Shown: positions 22,659 to 36,077 of the stretch, piece by piece
Layout of the letters: the number at the start of each line of letters is the position of its first letter
Numbering within the stretch: position 1 is the first letter of the stretch
Program-made: the position numbers and the translations under genes
Source: Alnus glutinosa
Taxonomy: Eukaryota; Streptophyta; Magnoliopsida; Fagales; Betulaceae
NCBI RefSeq assembly: GCF_958979055.1
Contig: NC_084886.1
Location: 64,501-128,500, forward strand
Reading direction: 5' to 3'
DNA: 64,000 nt
Notes under the pieces: generated by a model
Database searches by the model: none
Seen by the model: the letters and a program-made list of their open reading frames with translations, nothing else
What the model was told of the DNA's origin: nothing

Positions 22659-22672
22659 TGACATGTTACTAT

Positions 22673-23055
22673 GCCACATGTGGTATTTGTGGTGTTTAAG
22701 CCAAGTCAGCCGCATGAAATATTAAAAATTTACATAAACTAAAATAAAAACAAAATCTAACCCAAATAATCAAATTCAAATTCATTCTTGTCTCCCCAAA
22801 TCAAACCCTTCTCTTCTCTCCAGATCACACCAACAAGTTCTTATCAACTTTGGCAAAAACAAGAAACTTTGAAAGAATCTGTCTAAGAAGCTCCGGAAGA
22901 ATCTGCAGAAGAAGCTTTTGCTGACTAAGCCGCACAAATCTCTATATAAGAATCGGCCTAAGAAGCTCCGAATTTCTCCTTTTCTTCCCAAATTGCGTTA
23001 ACACTCATTTTCATTATCTCCCAAGATCCCACAAAATGCGTGGTTTTAAATATGT
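22673..23055. other. AT-rich spacer
   Basis: No gene seen. An imperfect direct repeat (AAGAAGCTCCGAA-like) occurs near 22886 and 22960. Confidence 0.5.
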
Positions 23056-23811
23056 GGGTTAAATACAAAATTGTTTCACGTGGTTTTCAAACTTTATATT
23101 TTGTTTTTTGAGTTTTAATTTTTATCATATGTGGTATTTGTGGTATGAAAAAAGATGAAAATGGTACTTTCATCCATTTTTCTATTCAAAACTGACGGAA
23201 ATCCACGTCAATGCCACGTGACACTATTCAAAATGCGATATGTGGCTACACTATTTTTTAAAAAAAAAAATTTAAGGCTTTTTTTTTTTAAAAAAAAATA
23301 ATAATAATAATAATTGTAGGGGTGGCTTTTGAGCCACATGGTGGTGGCCGACCATCCCCATTTAGCTTGGAGTGATTCGACCATCCCTAATGGTCAAACC
23401 TTTAAATTTTTTTGTTGAGGGTTTGGCCTTTAGGGGTGGCTGAACCACCCCTAAGGTAAAAATAATATTTTTTTTGTCTTTCCCGTTTGGCCTTTGGGTG
23501 TGACCGAACCACCCCCAGGCCAAATAAGGGTGGCCGGCCATTCCTACAATTTTTTTAAAATTTTTATTTTTTTTAAAAGCCTTAAATTTTTTTTAAAATA
23601 AAAAATAAAAAAATAATGTGGCCACGTGTCGCATTTTGAATGGTGTCACATGACGCTGATATGGATTTCTATCAATTTTGGATAGAAAAATAGATGGATG
23701 TACCATTTTCATATTTTTCCATACCATAGGCACCACATATGATAAAAATGAAAACTTGAAAGACAAAAAATAAAGTTTTTAAACCACAGTAGTGTGTAGG
23801 GTATTTAACCC
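23056..23811. mobile_element. Fold-back (MULE-like) element
   Basis: The ends are GGGTTAAATAC and GTATTTAACCC. The left 200 bp pair with the right 200 bp in inverted orientation, for example GGTATTTGTGGTATGAAAAA against TTTTTCCATACCATAGGCACC, and CACGTGACACTATTCAAAATG against CATTTTGAATGGTGTCACATG. The centre (23325-23545) is GC-rich with GGGGTGGC/ACCACCCC repeats. Possible 9-bp flanks TAAATATGT and TTACTACGT agree at six positions, compatible with an old Mutator-type duplication. No transposase is encoded. Confidence 0.7.
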
Positions 23812-24551
23812 TTACTACGTAGTTCTTGATTTTGTATAGGTAAATTTTTTGGAGACAAAATAGGCTGATTTTTGGAGTAACATCTTTTATGAATTTATGC
23901 TAGAATTAGGCGTTTTGGTTGTTTATGTATGGATTTTGTGATAGAAATTGTGGATTTTATATGTATGAGTTATAAACCCATGATATGTGTTGGTATCAAA
24001 TTTCGTTAAAATATCTTACAGATTTCGTTAGGTGTTATGTTACTATCAATAAAATGGCGATGCTTGTTTTATTTATTTATTTATTTATTTTTATGAATAG
24101 TAACTTTTAACAAAACGATAAATATATAAAACTAAAACAACTATTTTTTTTAAAAAAAAATATAAATTCAAAGTGACCTTAGAATTACCTTTAATATAAC
24201 ATAAAAGTAATTTGTAATTAAAGTGAAGTTGGCACAACCTGATCAGAACCGAACGGATTCGACTCAAATTAATTGGGTGTTGGATTTTAAAATGCAGACC
24301 TGACTAGGGTGGATCAGTAATAGGCCCATAAAGGGGGCTAATTCGGGTCGAGGTAAAACTTTCCCAACCCCAACTTGTGGAGAATGACATGTTTGTGAAC
24401 CCGTAACTGCGTAGCACCCTGCCGCCCTGTGGCCGACTTGCTTGAAAGTTGGGGATAAACAGTAGACGGATTCTTTAGGTTTGTTGTGCCCTTCCGGTAG
24501 GCTGCTGCTATACAGTGTTTGTTCAGTTACAAAGATTAGGGATAGAAAGAG
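23812..24551. other. Spacer and upstream region of U2A'
   Basis: AT-rich to about 24240, then a more GC-balanced segment that should contain the U2A' promoter and 5' UTR. No clear TATA box was placed. Confidence 0.5.
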
Positions 24552-27500
24552 ATGGTGAGGCTCACTGCCGACTTGGTTTGGAAAAGCCCTCATTTTTTCA
24601 ATGCTGTCAGGGAGCGAGAGTTAGATCTTCGAGGTATCCCTCTCTGTCCCTTTCCTACCGTTGAAGCCCTAATCTTTCTTTCTTTTATTTTATTTTTTTC
24701 TTTCCTTCCTTCATTGAAATGGCATATCGAAATGCTCCTACTTACATAGGTGGGAGAAACAGGCGAATCCCACCTTTTGGCAGTTATCTAATTATTTCCC
24801 CTTTGGTTGTCAGGTAACAAGATTGCGGTCATAGAAAACTTGGGTGCTACTGAGGTGAGCAATTTGCCTCTCTGAGTTTCAAATTCCCCCTTCATATGTC
24901 GGAATTTTGACTAGTATACTGTGGTTGACTAAAGAAATGGGTTTGTGCTTTAGTAATGAGGTCTCAGCTCAATCAATTTTTTTTTTTTTATTTTATAATT
25001 GATGATTATTCTTATTGGCTCGGTGTTGATTATAATCGATATTTGAAACTGGATTTTTTTTTTTTAAAAAAAAAAAAAATGAAAAAGAAAAATGAAAAAA
25101 AAAAGCTGAATGGATGTCATAATTTCCGGTATTAAAAGCCCTCCCCAATTCTTTACAGGTTAATGGTTTCTCATAATAAGATACTAGCTCTATGAAGCTG
25201 CTTCAAGCAATATGGTCACACACAACTTGGTTTTTCTTGAACTATGAACAGAATAAGCCAATTTTCACTTTCATGTTGGGTTTTTTGGCAGGACCAATTT
25301 GACACTATTGATTTGTCTGACAATGAGATTGTTAAGCTGGAAAACTTTCCGCATCTTAACCGTCTGGGTACTTTGCTTATAAATAACAACAGAATTACTC
25401 GTATCAATCCTAACATTGGAGGTAAGATTCAAATGGTACTTCTATCGTTTTGTGGCATCATTAGGCAAGCCTGTGGTTGTCTTCCCCCCCCTCTCCTTCT
25501 TTTGTGCTAAGCAGGTACTAAATTATATATGTTGATTGTATTGCAGAGTTCTTGCCAAAGTTACACACATTAGTTCTTACGAACAACAGGCTTGTCAACT
25601 TGGTAGAAATTGATCCTCTTGCGTCCCTTCCAAAGCTGCAGTTTCTTAGTCTGTTGGATAATAATATTACGAAGAAACCTAATTATAGGCTATATGTGAT
25701 CAACAAACTAAAGTTCCTTCGGGTTCTAGATTTCAAAAAGGTGAAAAACAAGGTGAGTTTCTTTTATTGCACCAAACTAATCTTCTTGATTTTCTCCTTG
25801 TGCTGTTCCTTTCTTCTATGTTAAAACTGTAAACTAGCCTTAAATTGCCACGCTTTATTACACTCTCGTTATCCAAAGCTTGCTTATTTATGCTATCATT
25901 ATCCGAAGTTTCAATGATGCTTACTGCTAGTTATCATTGACTGGATTGAAATATTGGCCCCATGGAGCCAGCAGATGTTTTCTCCTCATACTGAGGAAGT
26001 TGATAAATTCTGACAACTAATTAATCCAACTTTTGTTCCCAATTTACCTGAAAGTTGGATCTCCGCTTTCAAAATAGAATGTAAAAGCACAATTACTGGT
26101 AAACTTCTGGAGACTTTAGACAATCATGCATATTTGTGTTTGTACTTAAACTGGATCATAATCTGAAAAAACCACTTCAACATAGTGACCAGAGAACACG
26201 ACTGTGTACTGGTCATTACACACATTATTTGACATATTTGTTGAGGCATGTATGTTGGGCAACGGCCTAGACCTGTTGCTGGCGTGCATAGAAAGCTAAA
26301 AACTAAGGCATTGTAATTTTATATTTGCTTCAAATTGTGTTTTCTGTTCATTCCAGGCATTGGATTGCATTATTTTCTTTAAACGTTTTTTTTTTCTGTT
26401 ATATCCATGAGTAGAAAGCTGTTCTCAGAGCAAAAATAAATGAATAAATAAATTAACTAAATAAAGATATGGATGCTGTCACTTAGCTTCAATATCCATC
26501 CTTTCATTCAACTATATTATAATGCTTCCTCCTTTGTCAGTCTTTTTCTAATCTCCTTTGCCAATTATGTGCCTTCATTTCGATAATCATATTCCATAAA
26601 TGATAGGAGAGAATGGAAGCAAGCAATTTATTTGCATCTAAAGAAGTTGAAGAAGAGGCTAAAAAGGAATCCATAAAGACTTTCACACCAGGTGAGGTGC
26701 TCAATGTTCCAGAAGTTGCAGAGGAACAACAAACTCCAAAAGTGGCTGCCCCAACACCTGAGCAAATTATAGCTATCAAGGTATTGTGATAATTACATTG
26801 ATCATTACATTTAGTGACCATGGGCCATGAATGCCAGTTTTGGGTAATATGAAACCATACACCTACCTAGAAGTGAAAGTTTTTTAAGGTTTCTGGTGTT
26901 TAGTTGTTAATGGTTTCTTAATTGGGTTAGCCATTTCCCTATTTGTTTCACTCAAAGAAAAGACTTGTGTGATAATTCTCTGGCTACAGTATTGTGCATG
27001 CATGCATGTATATGTGAATAACATACATTTATAACTAGATTCGAATGCATTTAGCAACTTATTTTGTGTTTATACTTAGTTTTTTTATATTCTGCCACTT
27101 CATATCTTGTCTTAGCAGACAAAATTACTGGCAAGATAATATTGTGCTAAATAAAGAGGAGCAGACTGGCCCCTAATAATCGGTAGTTGCACATGCATTG
27201 CTCGATAAATTAAGGGACTTCGCTCATCCACACTCTTGCTTAAACGAATTACTCTTTTGATTCTACACTCCCTATTCTCATTTGCTGCTGGAATTTGACC
27301 TCTGTCGATATATCTTTGGCCGTTAAGGGTCCTCAATGGGGTCAGTAGCTAGAAAAAAGAAGCAATTTGATCCTAAGGCAAGAAATATCCAGTCACACCA
27401 AACGATTCGCCAATACAGCCAGAACCACACTTGTAGCCCAAGTCAATGGGATGTCCAGCATTTTTTAGGCATTTTGTTTTTATCTGTAAGCAAAAGTTGT

Positions 27501-28986
27501 TGATTACCTTTATTTAACAGTCTTAGAAGCTTTATTATCTTTCTACTGAAATATCCCAGGTACACCTTAACGCTTTTAATGATATCTTGATTACTTATAA
27601 AAATAAATTATCTTTCTGCTGAAATTTGAGGGCTTTAAGAAGCTTGGATTTTCTAAGGGCAAATAATTATGTGGATTATTTAGTAGATGAGAAGGGGTTA
27701 TTTATTAACAGTGTTCTTAAATTTTATTGGATATTGGATAGATGGAAGATTTAATTCTTTTGTGTTGCTATATCTGGATGCTTGGCCAAAAAAGAGTAGT
27801 CAGACACTCAGACTTCCTATACAATGGGCTTGTTGAGAAAATGTTTAAGTCTCTGTCTTTGAGATGGTCATATGATTGGATGAAAACGTTGGGTTATATC
27901 CTTTCTTCCTCCTTTTTAATGATTTGTTAGTTCTATAGGTAGAGCATCCGTTCAGCAGCTAAGGTACTTCACTTTTTTTTTTTTGAAAAAAGGCTGGACA
28001 TTCATTATATATATGTGTGTATGTAGAGATAGATATATTAGAGAGGGTTAGTTTGAAATTGATTCAAAGTCCACTAAGGTCTAAGGTTGTGCAAGGTCTA
28101 GTCTTTAATGCTAAAAATATTCTATGCAGAGTCATCTTTGCCCTTTGTGTGGTGCGCAAAGGAAAATGTTTGTTCTTCTTCCATGTCATGTTGGAATAAT
28201 ATGGGGTGTCTATATATGACTATCTTTTCGTCACCAGATGCATTTTTAGGATTATAATTAGAATTTGCTAATGTTTCATATGGTTCACCGATATGCAGGC
28301 TGCCATTGTGAATTCCCAGACTCTTGAAGAGGTCGCAAGACTTGAAAAGGTCCTTGCTTTTTGCTTGATTATTGGAGTTACTCTTTAATTTTTATTCTTC
28401 GTCTTCTTTTTGTTCTTAGAAGTAACATATTGCTTTTAACTTGGTTTGGATGAGCAGGCATTGAAGTCAGGTCAGCTTCCTGCAGATTTGAAAACTTTGG
28501 ATGAGGATACTGGGGCAAATGTTGTCAAACAAAAGGATGAGAATATGGTCTCCAATAATCAGAATGAGGCTGATGGTGAGCCAAACGATGTGGAGGAACA
28601 AAGGAATGATGAACCTGCACCCATGGAACAGGTGTTGACTTTTTCCTGTGCTTTTTGGATTGTTTGATATGTAATCTGTACAATATACATACATATCTTT
28701 ACAATATACATACAGACATGTATATTATATATGTATGCTTGTGTGTATGTATATAAATATGTGTGTATGTGTGTGTGAATGTGCAAGAGTCAGCTCCTCC
28801 AATGGACATTTTGTCGCTACTCCCTAGTGTTTGGCTTCTGTGCTAGTTTTGGGTGGATCAAATAGCATATTGGTGGTTGTATATGATTGTTGCCATTTCA
28901 GCCAAATGGTCAAGCAACCGGAATTCCTTTGCTTTTATGGTATGGGCTCTGGTATTAATGCCATTTTTCTGTTCTTGCAGGAGTAG
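24552..28986 (+). CDS. U2A': U2 small nuclear ribonucleoprotein A'
   Basis: Eight coding exons: 24552-24633, 24814-24854, 25292-25421, 25547-25752, 26607-26780, 28299-28349, 28458-28631 and 28981-28986. They sum to 864 nt, or 287 residues. It begins MVRLTADLVWKSPHFFNAV. Leucine-rich repeats follow: LDLRGNKIAVIENLGAT, IDLSDNEIVKLENFPHL, LLINNNRITRINPNIG, LVLTNNRLVNLVEIDPLASL, LSLLDNNITKKPNYRLYVI, capped by LRVLDFKKVKNKERMEA. The C terminus is Glu/Asn-rich, with QTLEEVARLEKALKSGQLP. This is the U2A' splicing factor that pairs with U2B'' on U2 snRNA (Arabidopsis At1g09760), slightly longer than the roughly 250-residue family norm. The last exon carries only a Glu codon and the stop. The exon 6 donor AAG|GTCCTT is a weak match to consensus. 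Confidence 0.92.
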
Positions 28987-31337
28987 AAGGATACCTTTGA
29001 ATTCCAGTCTCATGAAAGATCGCTGTCCCTTTTACACTCCTTGGCGGTGGTTTTACAAAGACTTTTTGGGGGATATTTCAGAAAACTTATGATTACTTCA
29101 TCAATGGTTCTGTGCATGTGCTAAGCCTGAGTTCAACTCTCCCTACTTTCCTGAGTCTTTTTTCTCAACCTCCAACCCCAATCCCCCCTCTCCTCCCTCC
29201 TCCCGCCCCTCATGGGGCCAGGGGCTGGAAACCCTTTCCCTGTGCGCGTACTGGTTATTACCTGAATTTGATGGGGTTTGGCTAAATGGACAGACCTTGG
29301 TCTATTGCTAAACTTGGCTCGACTGTCTTATAATGGTACATGTACTATGTTTTCTAATTACCATGCGATTATTTTCCTCTTTTCTTGGATCTAAGTAGAT
29401 GGCATTTGATTGAATAGTTAAAACCGAATCGGCATTTATCAGTTTGATTAAGTGAATTGTGGCAATCGGAGTTTGTCTGCATATCACGTTGAGAATATGT
29501 GGGAGAATTTATTATGTTGATTTCTTAAAAGGTTGTCCAATTGCTGGAGTTGAAAGGTGGAGTGGAGGTCACTCACACGGAATAGGATTCTTTTCATTTC
29601 AAATAAAATAGGTAGTATTTATTTTATGATCAGGATTTAAAGTTAGTATGTCTAACAGTATACATAACGTCAATGTGATCTGGCTTTTATATTGTAGTTT
29701 TAATAATAGCATATTCGCTATAATTTAAAGAACAGTCAAGATTCAGTCTAGAATATTACTTTACTTTTAGCTTTTGTTGGTCGCCCTTGTTTAACCATGG
29801 TTCCAAATGACATCTCGCCCTCCGTTTTATCTCACTCCTCTATTTTTGTTCCTCTAGATTTCTCTCTTAAATCGATTGATCTTTCTTTCTCAGACCCATG
29901 ACAAAAGGCTGGAATAAATAGGTGGGAGAGATAGCACCGGGGCAAATCTTGAACAGAAACAAAGTCAATCTCTCTTTGAAAATGTTCAAGGCTTACCACT
30001 GGCAAGAAACAACCATTCAAGAGAACCAGTCAAATAGAAGAAGATTGACTCTGCAAATAATGACATCTATATAATACATACAGAAATTATAAATTGGATA
30101 ATACGAGCGAAATGTGAAAGACACGAGTCAAAGTAGAGAAATAAAGCTAAAAGGACAGTATATTAAATTACACTCCATGAATGGGTTAAATCAAGAAGAT
30201 ATCTTGGATGAATTTACCTACGAATGCTAAGTATTGCCCTAACTTTGTTGGTAATACCCTGAAATGAGAAATTCAAGAAAAAACTATTTATATCATACAC
30301 AATTGATAGGCATTGAGAAAATGCCTCAAGAAGACATGCATAGGCATTGAGAAAATGAAGAGAGAGAGAGAGAGAGTTTTTTCTTTTATTCCAAGTTTTG
30401 CTTCACTAGAAGAAGCAACACTGTGCTTTTTTTGTTTATTTTATTCTTGCTTTTACGTTTATTGTGGGTCTGAGAAATAAAGATCATCGATTTGTGAGAG
30501 TTTTAGAGGGGAAATTAAAACAGATAGGAGAGAGAACGTGAAGATAGAAGAGGAAGGTGTGGTGTTATTTTGAACTATGGTTAAAATGGTTAAACAAAAG
30601 TGACTGGTAAAAGTTAAAATTAAAGTTACTTTTTTAGGCTAAATCTTGAACGTTGTTTAAATTACAGTAGATATGTTGTTATTAAAACTACCGCATAGAA
30701 GCAGGAAAAGGATCCATATCAATGTTCACATGTCTTTTAAAAAAATTAAATAATGTCGCATGTGTAATTCTTACTTTTTTGTGATTATTATGTTATGGTC
30801 GAGTGGTGTTTTCTTTTTTTTTTAAGGAAAGATCTCAATTTATGAAGACAAACAATTCGAATACCAAGGGTTACCTATGTGTCCTCTTATATAGTTTCAT
30901 ATAGGGGAGATGAATAATTTCATATTGTTGTTTTAAGCCGATTTGTCGTGGAATAGCATTAGGTCAAGAAGGGGCACGATTTTGTGTTTGTATTTGATGT
31001 TTAGAGAGAGAAACTATTCTTTAAAAATGTCATTCAAGTTACGAGAGAATAACATAGATGAGAAGAAAAAGTGTTGGTGTAGGTGATAAATTCTTGAGTG
31101 CTATAATCTTTTGACAGCGTATCAAATTTGGAATAGCATAATGTCTTTACCAAGTTAGGAAATGAAAACTAAAATAATGTAGCGTGTAGACTTGAAAAGT
31201 AAAGTCTATTTACCTTTGAATTAAAAACTAAGAAAAAATTACAAATAGTTCTTAGTTTTTTAAATTAATGTAGTTCAGGTTTTAAATTTTGATCTTTCTT
31301 TTTTCAAATTGATTTTTTCATCAACTGAATTTAACAT
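28987..31337. other. 3' UTR of U2A' and AT-rich intergenic DNA
   Basis: Begins with the U2A' 3' UTR. A (GA)n tract of about 18 nt lies at 30359-30376. No supported gene in either strand. Confidence 0.55.
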
Positions 31338-31552
31338 GTTAGAGCATCTCCAACATCAATGTCCATTTTCGCTACTCAAAAACCTCACTTTCCTATTTTA
31401 CCTACTCTTTTCTTTTCTTTTTTTTTCCCAAAACCTCTAACAGATTTATTACATCCTCTACTTTCTTTAAATATTATTTTTTTTAATTATTTATTATTAT
31501 TTTTTTCACTTCCTTTCCACTCTCACTTCTCCCTCTGATTTCTTCACCCCCC

Positions 31553-31594
<42 letters not shown>

Positions 31595-32212
31595 CACCCT
31601 GCAACCCACCAAAAATCCCAGCTATAACTATAAGCTTTTCTCAAACTACAACCACACCCAGCAACCCCCCAAAAATCAGAAAATAAAAGGCAGAGCTCTG
31701 TTAGACACTGAAAAGCTACAAGAACCAGCCAAAGGCAGACCTCGCCTGAATAAGGCTGAGATCCGCCATTCCAACTGCTGCCCACGCACGACTATAGTGG
31801 CCCAACCACCACTGCTACCAAACCGCACCACCCAAAGCCAGAAAATCCCATGCTCTCACGGGCTCTCTCTCTTTCGTTCTCTCCTCTCAATTTCTCTTTC
31901 TGGCTTTAAAATCTTTCATTCTCTCAACCTCTAGCTCTCTCGGTTCGAATTTCAGAAGAGAATGGGGAAGAGAGGAACGGGTAAGATGAGGGAGATTGAA
32001 GACAACTGTGAAAGAAAGAGGGGGAGAGAAAAAATTAATAAAAAATACTTTTGCAGTGTGAACAGCAAAGAGGCACTTCTGCGCGAGCATAATACCTATT
32101 CTAACTTTTTTTCTTAGTGTGAAAAGTAAATAGGCAGAATAGCTTTTTTTTTCTTATAGTATGAACAGTAAATAGACAGAAGTGCCTATTTACTGTTCAC
32201 ACAATAAGAAAA
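31338..32212. mobile_element. Possible non-autonomous inverted-repeat element
   Basis: Starts with AGAGCATCTCCAACATC, a terminal motif common in plant non-autonomous DNA elements. It ends in a hairpin at 32142-32212 whose arms contain TATGAACAGTAAATAG and CTATTTACTGTTCACA. The interior has C/CT runs at 31549-31589 and a more GC-balanced segment that might be captured host sequence. Both ends are uncertain. Confidence 0.35.
31549..31589. repeat. Poly-C then (CT)n tract
   Basis: About 14 C followed by about 13 CT units. Confidence 0.85.
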
Positions 32213-32840
32213 AAAAGTCAAGACAAAAAAAAAATGCCCATAATAATCAAATTTAGACCTGTTAACAGGATGTCACATGGCTTAAAGAAAAGGGATGGAA
32301 GTGGACACCCCACTAATAATATTACCATATCCTCTCAGCAGCAACATTTTTTGTTCTATGTGCAGAAAGAAAAGTGGCACAGGTGATCATATAACATTAC
32401 CATATCCAATAGTGAATTTGATACTAAAGAAGAAAATTGAAAGAAATAAAAAAAATAATAATAATAATCAAGGATGGAGTAAGAGTGCAGATGAGGGAAT
32501 TTCTTGCAGCGTTGGGGTACAAATCTGTTGACAGTACTTTGTTTAGCAAACCAGCCAATAGTGTTATCATCCAATTCCTTTGAAGAAGCTAGTGCTACCC
32601 AGGTGGTAATAGTTATGGAAGGAATTTTAGTATCTGCGATAGATGGCATTGGATGACATGCTAGTGTCTCAATTCATGCAGCAGTACAAAATTAAATGTC
32701 ATTACTATAAATGTCCAAGAAAGGTTCAAATATCTAAAATAAGGCAAGAAATGATCCATTTTGATGAAAACAATCTGAACACTCAAAATCAAGCAGCAGA
32801 CCTCAGGGCTTCACTCAAACAAGTCTTGCCAAGTTGCCTC

Positions 32841-33313
<473 letters not shown>

Positions 33314-33471
33314 TAAACCTGGGGCAGCAGAAAAGATTAAGGCTTTAGCAAGAGAGAGAGTTGTAGCAAGGGTACTAAGATCCACGTCACTTACGATTAT
33401 ATTTGTGTTTACAAACCCCCCACCCCCCCCTCCCCCCCCAAACAATAAATAAATAAATAAATAATCCAAGT

Positions 33472-33877
33472 TGACTAATATAACAACAGAAACACAAAAA
33501 AATAAGCATGTTCCCTCAGAACTGAAGACTAGTTTTCAACAATCACATTCAGACAAGGCTGAAACTTATTTATATCAAGTTCAATCATCGGGAGCAACAA
33601 TCTGAAAACCAACAAAAAACCCACACACACAAGGACGACCGAATCAACTCAGTTAATTCCCCCGCCCCCACCACCACCACACACACAAATGACTAATATC
33701 ACAACAGAAACACAAAATAAGTATGCTCCCTCATAACTGAAGACTAGTTTTCAACAACAACATTCAGACAAGGCTGAAACTTATTTATATCAAGTTCAAT
33801 CATTGGGAGCAACATTCTGAAAACCAACAAAAAAACGACATACGCACAAGGACAATGGAATCAACTCAATTAATCAA
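33472..33877. repeat. Tandem duplication, unit about 200 bp
   Basis: Two copies, about 33472-33660 and 33690-33877, share long blocks such as ACTGAAGACTAGTTTTCAAC, CATTCAGACAAGGCTGAAAC and TTATTTATATCAAGTTCAAT. Divergence is low (a few percent by eye). It lies upstream of the RPL10 remnant, in its putative 5'-UTR intron. Confidence 0.85.
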
Positions 33878-34689
33878 CACGACTTTTTCACATGAAGACG
33901 CACTAATGTACACATGCAAGACCAAACGTGCATAGAAGGCAAACAAGAGGTACTCAATTAAACATTATCAGCTAAATAAATCAACACTAGAAGCATGCAG
34001 AAAGAGCTCTCAAGGACAAAATGTGACCATAGATTGTTGAATATTTTGACAAATCAACACAGACCACTAATGTACACTACTATCAGAAACCCCCAACAAA
34101 AATAATCAAAAAGAACAATTAGAACGTCAAATTAAAATAGAAAATGCTCTAAAAGCAAAAGTCCAATTTAACCAAACTTTATGAACAGTCCTAAACTTAT
34201 AAAACTGCGATAATAAATGAGGATTTAGATTAAAAGCTAAAACTACGATATTAGCTAACTTTATATCTTCAGTGTGACATATGAGATGACGGGTCTTGAA
34301 CCTTCTCTAAAGCACTTTACCCAAAGAACCAAACACCAGATTTGCTAATATAAATTCAATGGCCCACGAAGAAACCCAAAGCTCCGAGAAGAAATGGGTT
34401 TACAGTGATAAAAAGGTTCTGAAACAAACATAAATCCAGACCTTTTACTACGAGAAAATCAGATATTAAAAGTACGACAAGAAACTCCCGAAGTGAATAA
34501 CGATGACATCTACATCTGCCATCTGCGCATATCAGTAGTACACTCAGAATAAAAGAAGGAGAACACAAAGTAAGATCGCATTAACAAATAAGAGCATCTT
34601 CTTGGAGGAACATATTTTCAGTGAGAGAATAACAAACACAAATCGAAAACAGAAAGCAATCGCATGAATCCCAGTGATTCGTAGGTTAC
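33878..34689. other. Putative 5'-UTR intron of the RPL10 remnant
   Basis: AT-rich, no coding frame of note. Bounded on the right (minus-strand 5' side) by a GCTTTCTGCAG|GTAACC donor-like site at 34690, and on the far left by GCTGCCCCAG before the RPL10 ATG. Confidence 0.4.
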
Positions 34690-34830
34690 CTGCAGAAAGC
34701 CTGAAACGAGAAAAATGCGACGCCCACTACGATTTGATCACTTTCGCTGAACAGGATGCCCCTTCTCTTTATAGACCTAAATAACAACTAGCGACTCCAA
34801 AACCCTAACTTTACCGCTGTTTTACTACAT
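34690..34830 (-). promoter_or_regulatory. Promoter and first non-coding exon, ribosomal-protein type
   Basis: On the minus strand an AAACCCTAA-complement (telo-box-like TTAGGGTTT, near 34802) is followed by TATA-like GTCTATAAAGAGA near 34770. A GC-balanced stretch starting CATCCTGTTCAGCG follows, ending at a splice-donor-like GCAG|GTAACC. Telo-boxes with a TATA box are typical of plant ribosomal-protein promoters. The only downstream relic on this strand is the L10 remnant 1.4 kb away. Confidence 0.5.
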
Positions 34831-35125
34831 CACAGTCAAAATTCAGTTAACCATGGTTCCCACTTTCCAATAACTTTTTAGAAACGCTTGGCCTACCAAA
34901 TTTTTTATTAAGATAACGTGAAATTTATTTATTAGAAATGATTAAAATAATTAATAAAAAATATTATTATACATATTAATAAATAAGTTTCTTATCATTT
35001 TGATATCAATTTTTTAGTAAAAAATCTAATATCTTTATAATTTCTCATAATTTTGAATTTTTTTTTCTCAGCTCTCCCTGCATTTTAATTATTGCCCTTG
35101 ACAGTATACTAATTTAACAACGTTA

Positions 35126-36077
35126 AGAGCATCCACATCAAGCTCTCCAAATTTTTTTTCCAAATTTAACCTAAACAATCTACTTTTTTGATTTTATCCA
35201 TCACTTTTGAAACACTTCATACATCAAACTCTCTAAATATTTCTCTATTTTAATTATATATTGTATTTTTATTAGTTTGGACACCAACCAATTTAACTGT
35301 ATGAACATCAAATTTTCCTACAAAAAACAATCCCACCACAATTGGCTACCCACATAACCAAAAACTTTAAATTAGGTTGCAGGATTTTCTACCAATTTCC
35401 ATCCCACTCTCTTAAATCAAATCCCAAAGCACAACAATCACCAAAAATAAAAAATAAATAAAAATAAAAAATAAAATTCTACCAATTTGAAGACAACCTA
35501 GATCGAACAACTTTCAAAGGGATGAGGAGCTTGGTTTTTCTACCAATTTCAGAGGGACGAGGAGCTAGAAACCCAGATCCGACGACGAGGAGCTAGAAAA
35601 AAGGGATTTTCTCCGACAACGAGGAGGAGCTCGAATTTTCTACCAATTTCAGAAGGACGAAGAGCTAGAAACCTAGCTTGGCTTTCAACGCAGATCCGAC
35701 GACGAGGACTATCCGGTGGTCGGATCCGGGCGCCACTACCTCACAAATGGATTCTAGCGACGTTCTCTCTCCGAATGCACGACACACCGGTGCCGTTGTT
35801 GCCGAGGAAGCCATGGGTGCCGTGGGTGCCGAAGGTTCCGCTAATGCAAGCTAGGTGTGGAAAATAAAATCTTGGACTTGGGCGTGAGTGAAGAAAGGGA
35901 GGAAGGCCAGAGGGAGATGAAAGTGAAGAAGGGAATAAGGTGCGTTAAATTTGGTGATAGAATCTGATAAGATTCATTTTGGTGAAAGAATTGAGAGTTT
36001 GATGCAGGAGAGATTTTTATAAGTTTCATCAATATTTGGAGAAAAGTTTGAAATACCGAGTTTGATATGGATGCTCT
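35126..36077. mobile_element. Terminal inverted-repeat element with possible captured sequence
   Basis: Left end AGAGCATCCACATCAAGCTC; the right end is the complement of AGAGCATCCATATCAAACTC (18 of 20 match). Between them, 35500-35870 is less AT-rich than its surroundings and repeats GACGAGGAGCTAGAAA-like units, as if copied from a gene. No transposase. The target duplication is unclear. Confidence 0.6.

Noticed and set aside
24264..24593. 109-codon minus-strand frame over the U2A' start
   Set aside because: Probably chance; it overlaps the 5' UTR and first exon of U2A' on the opposite strand and matches nothing known.
32295..32649. Frames next to the RPL10 remnant as extra exons
   Set aside because: They match no part of L10 and no known domain, and low-complexity ATT/AAT repeats fill much of the region.
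33418..33464. Direct-repeat stretch (AAAT)n and C runs as a CRISPR-like array
   Set aside because: Simple microsatellites without spacers, in a plant nuclear genome.
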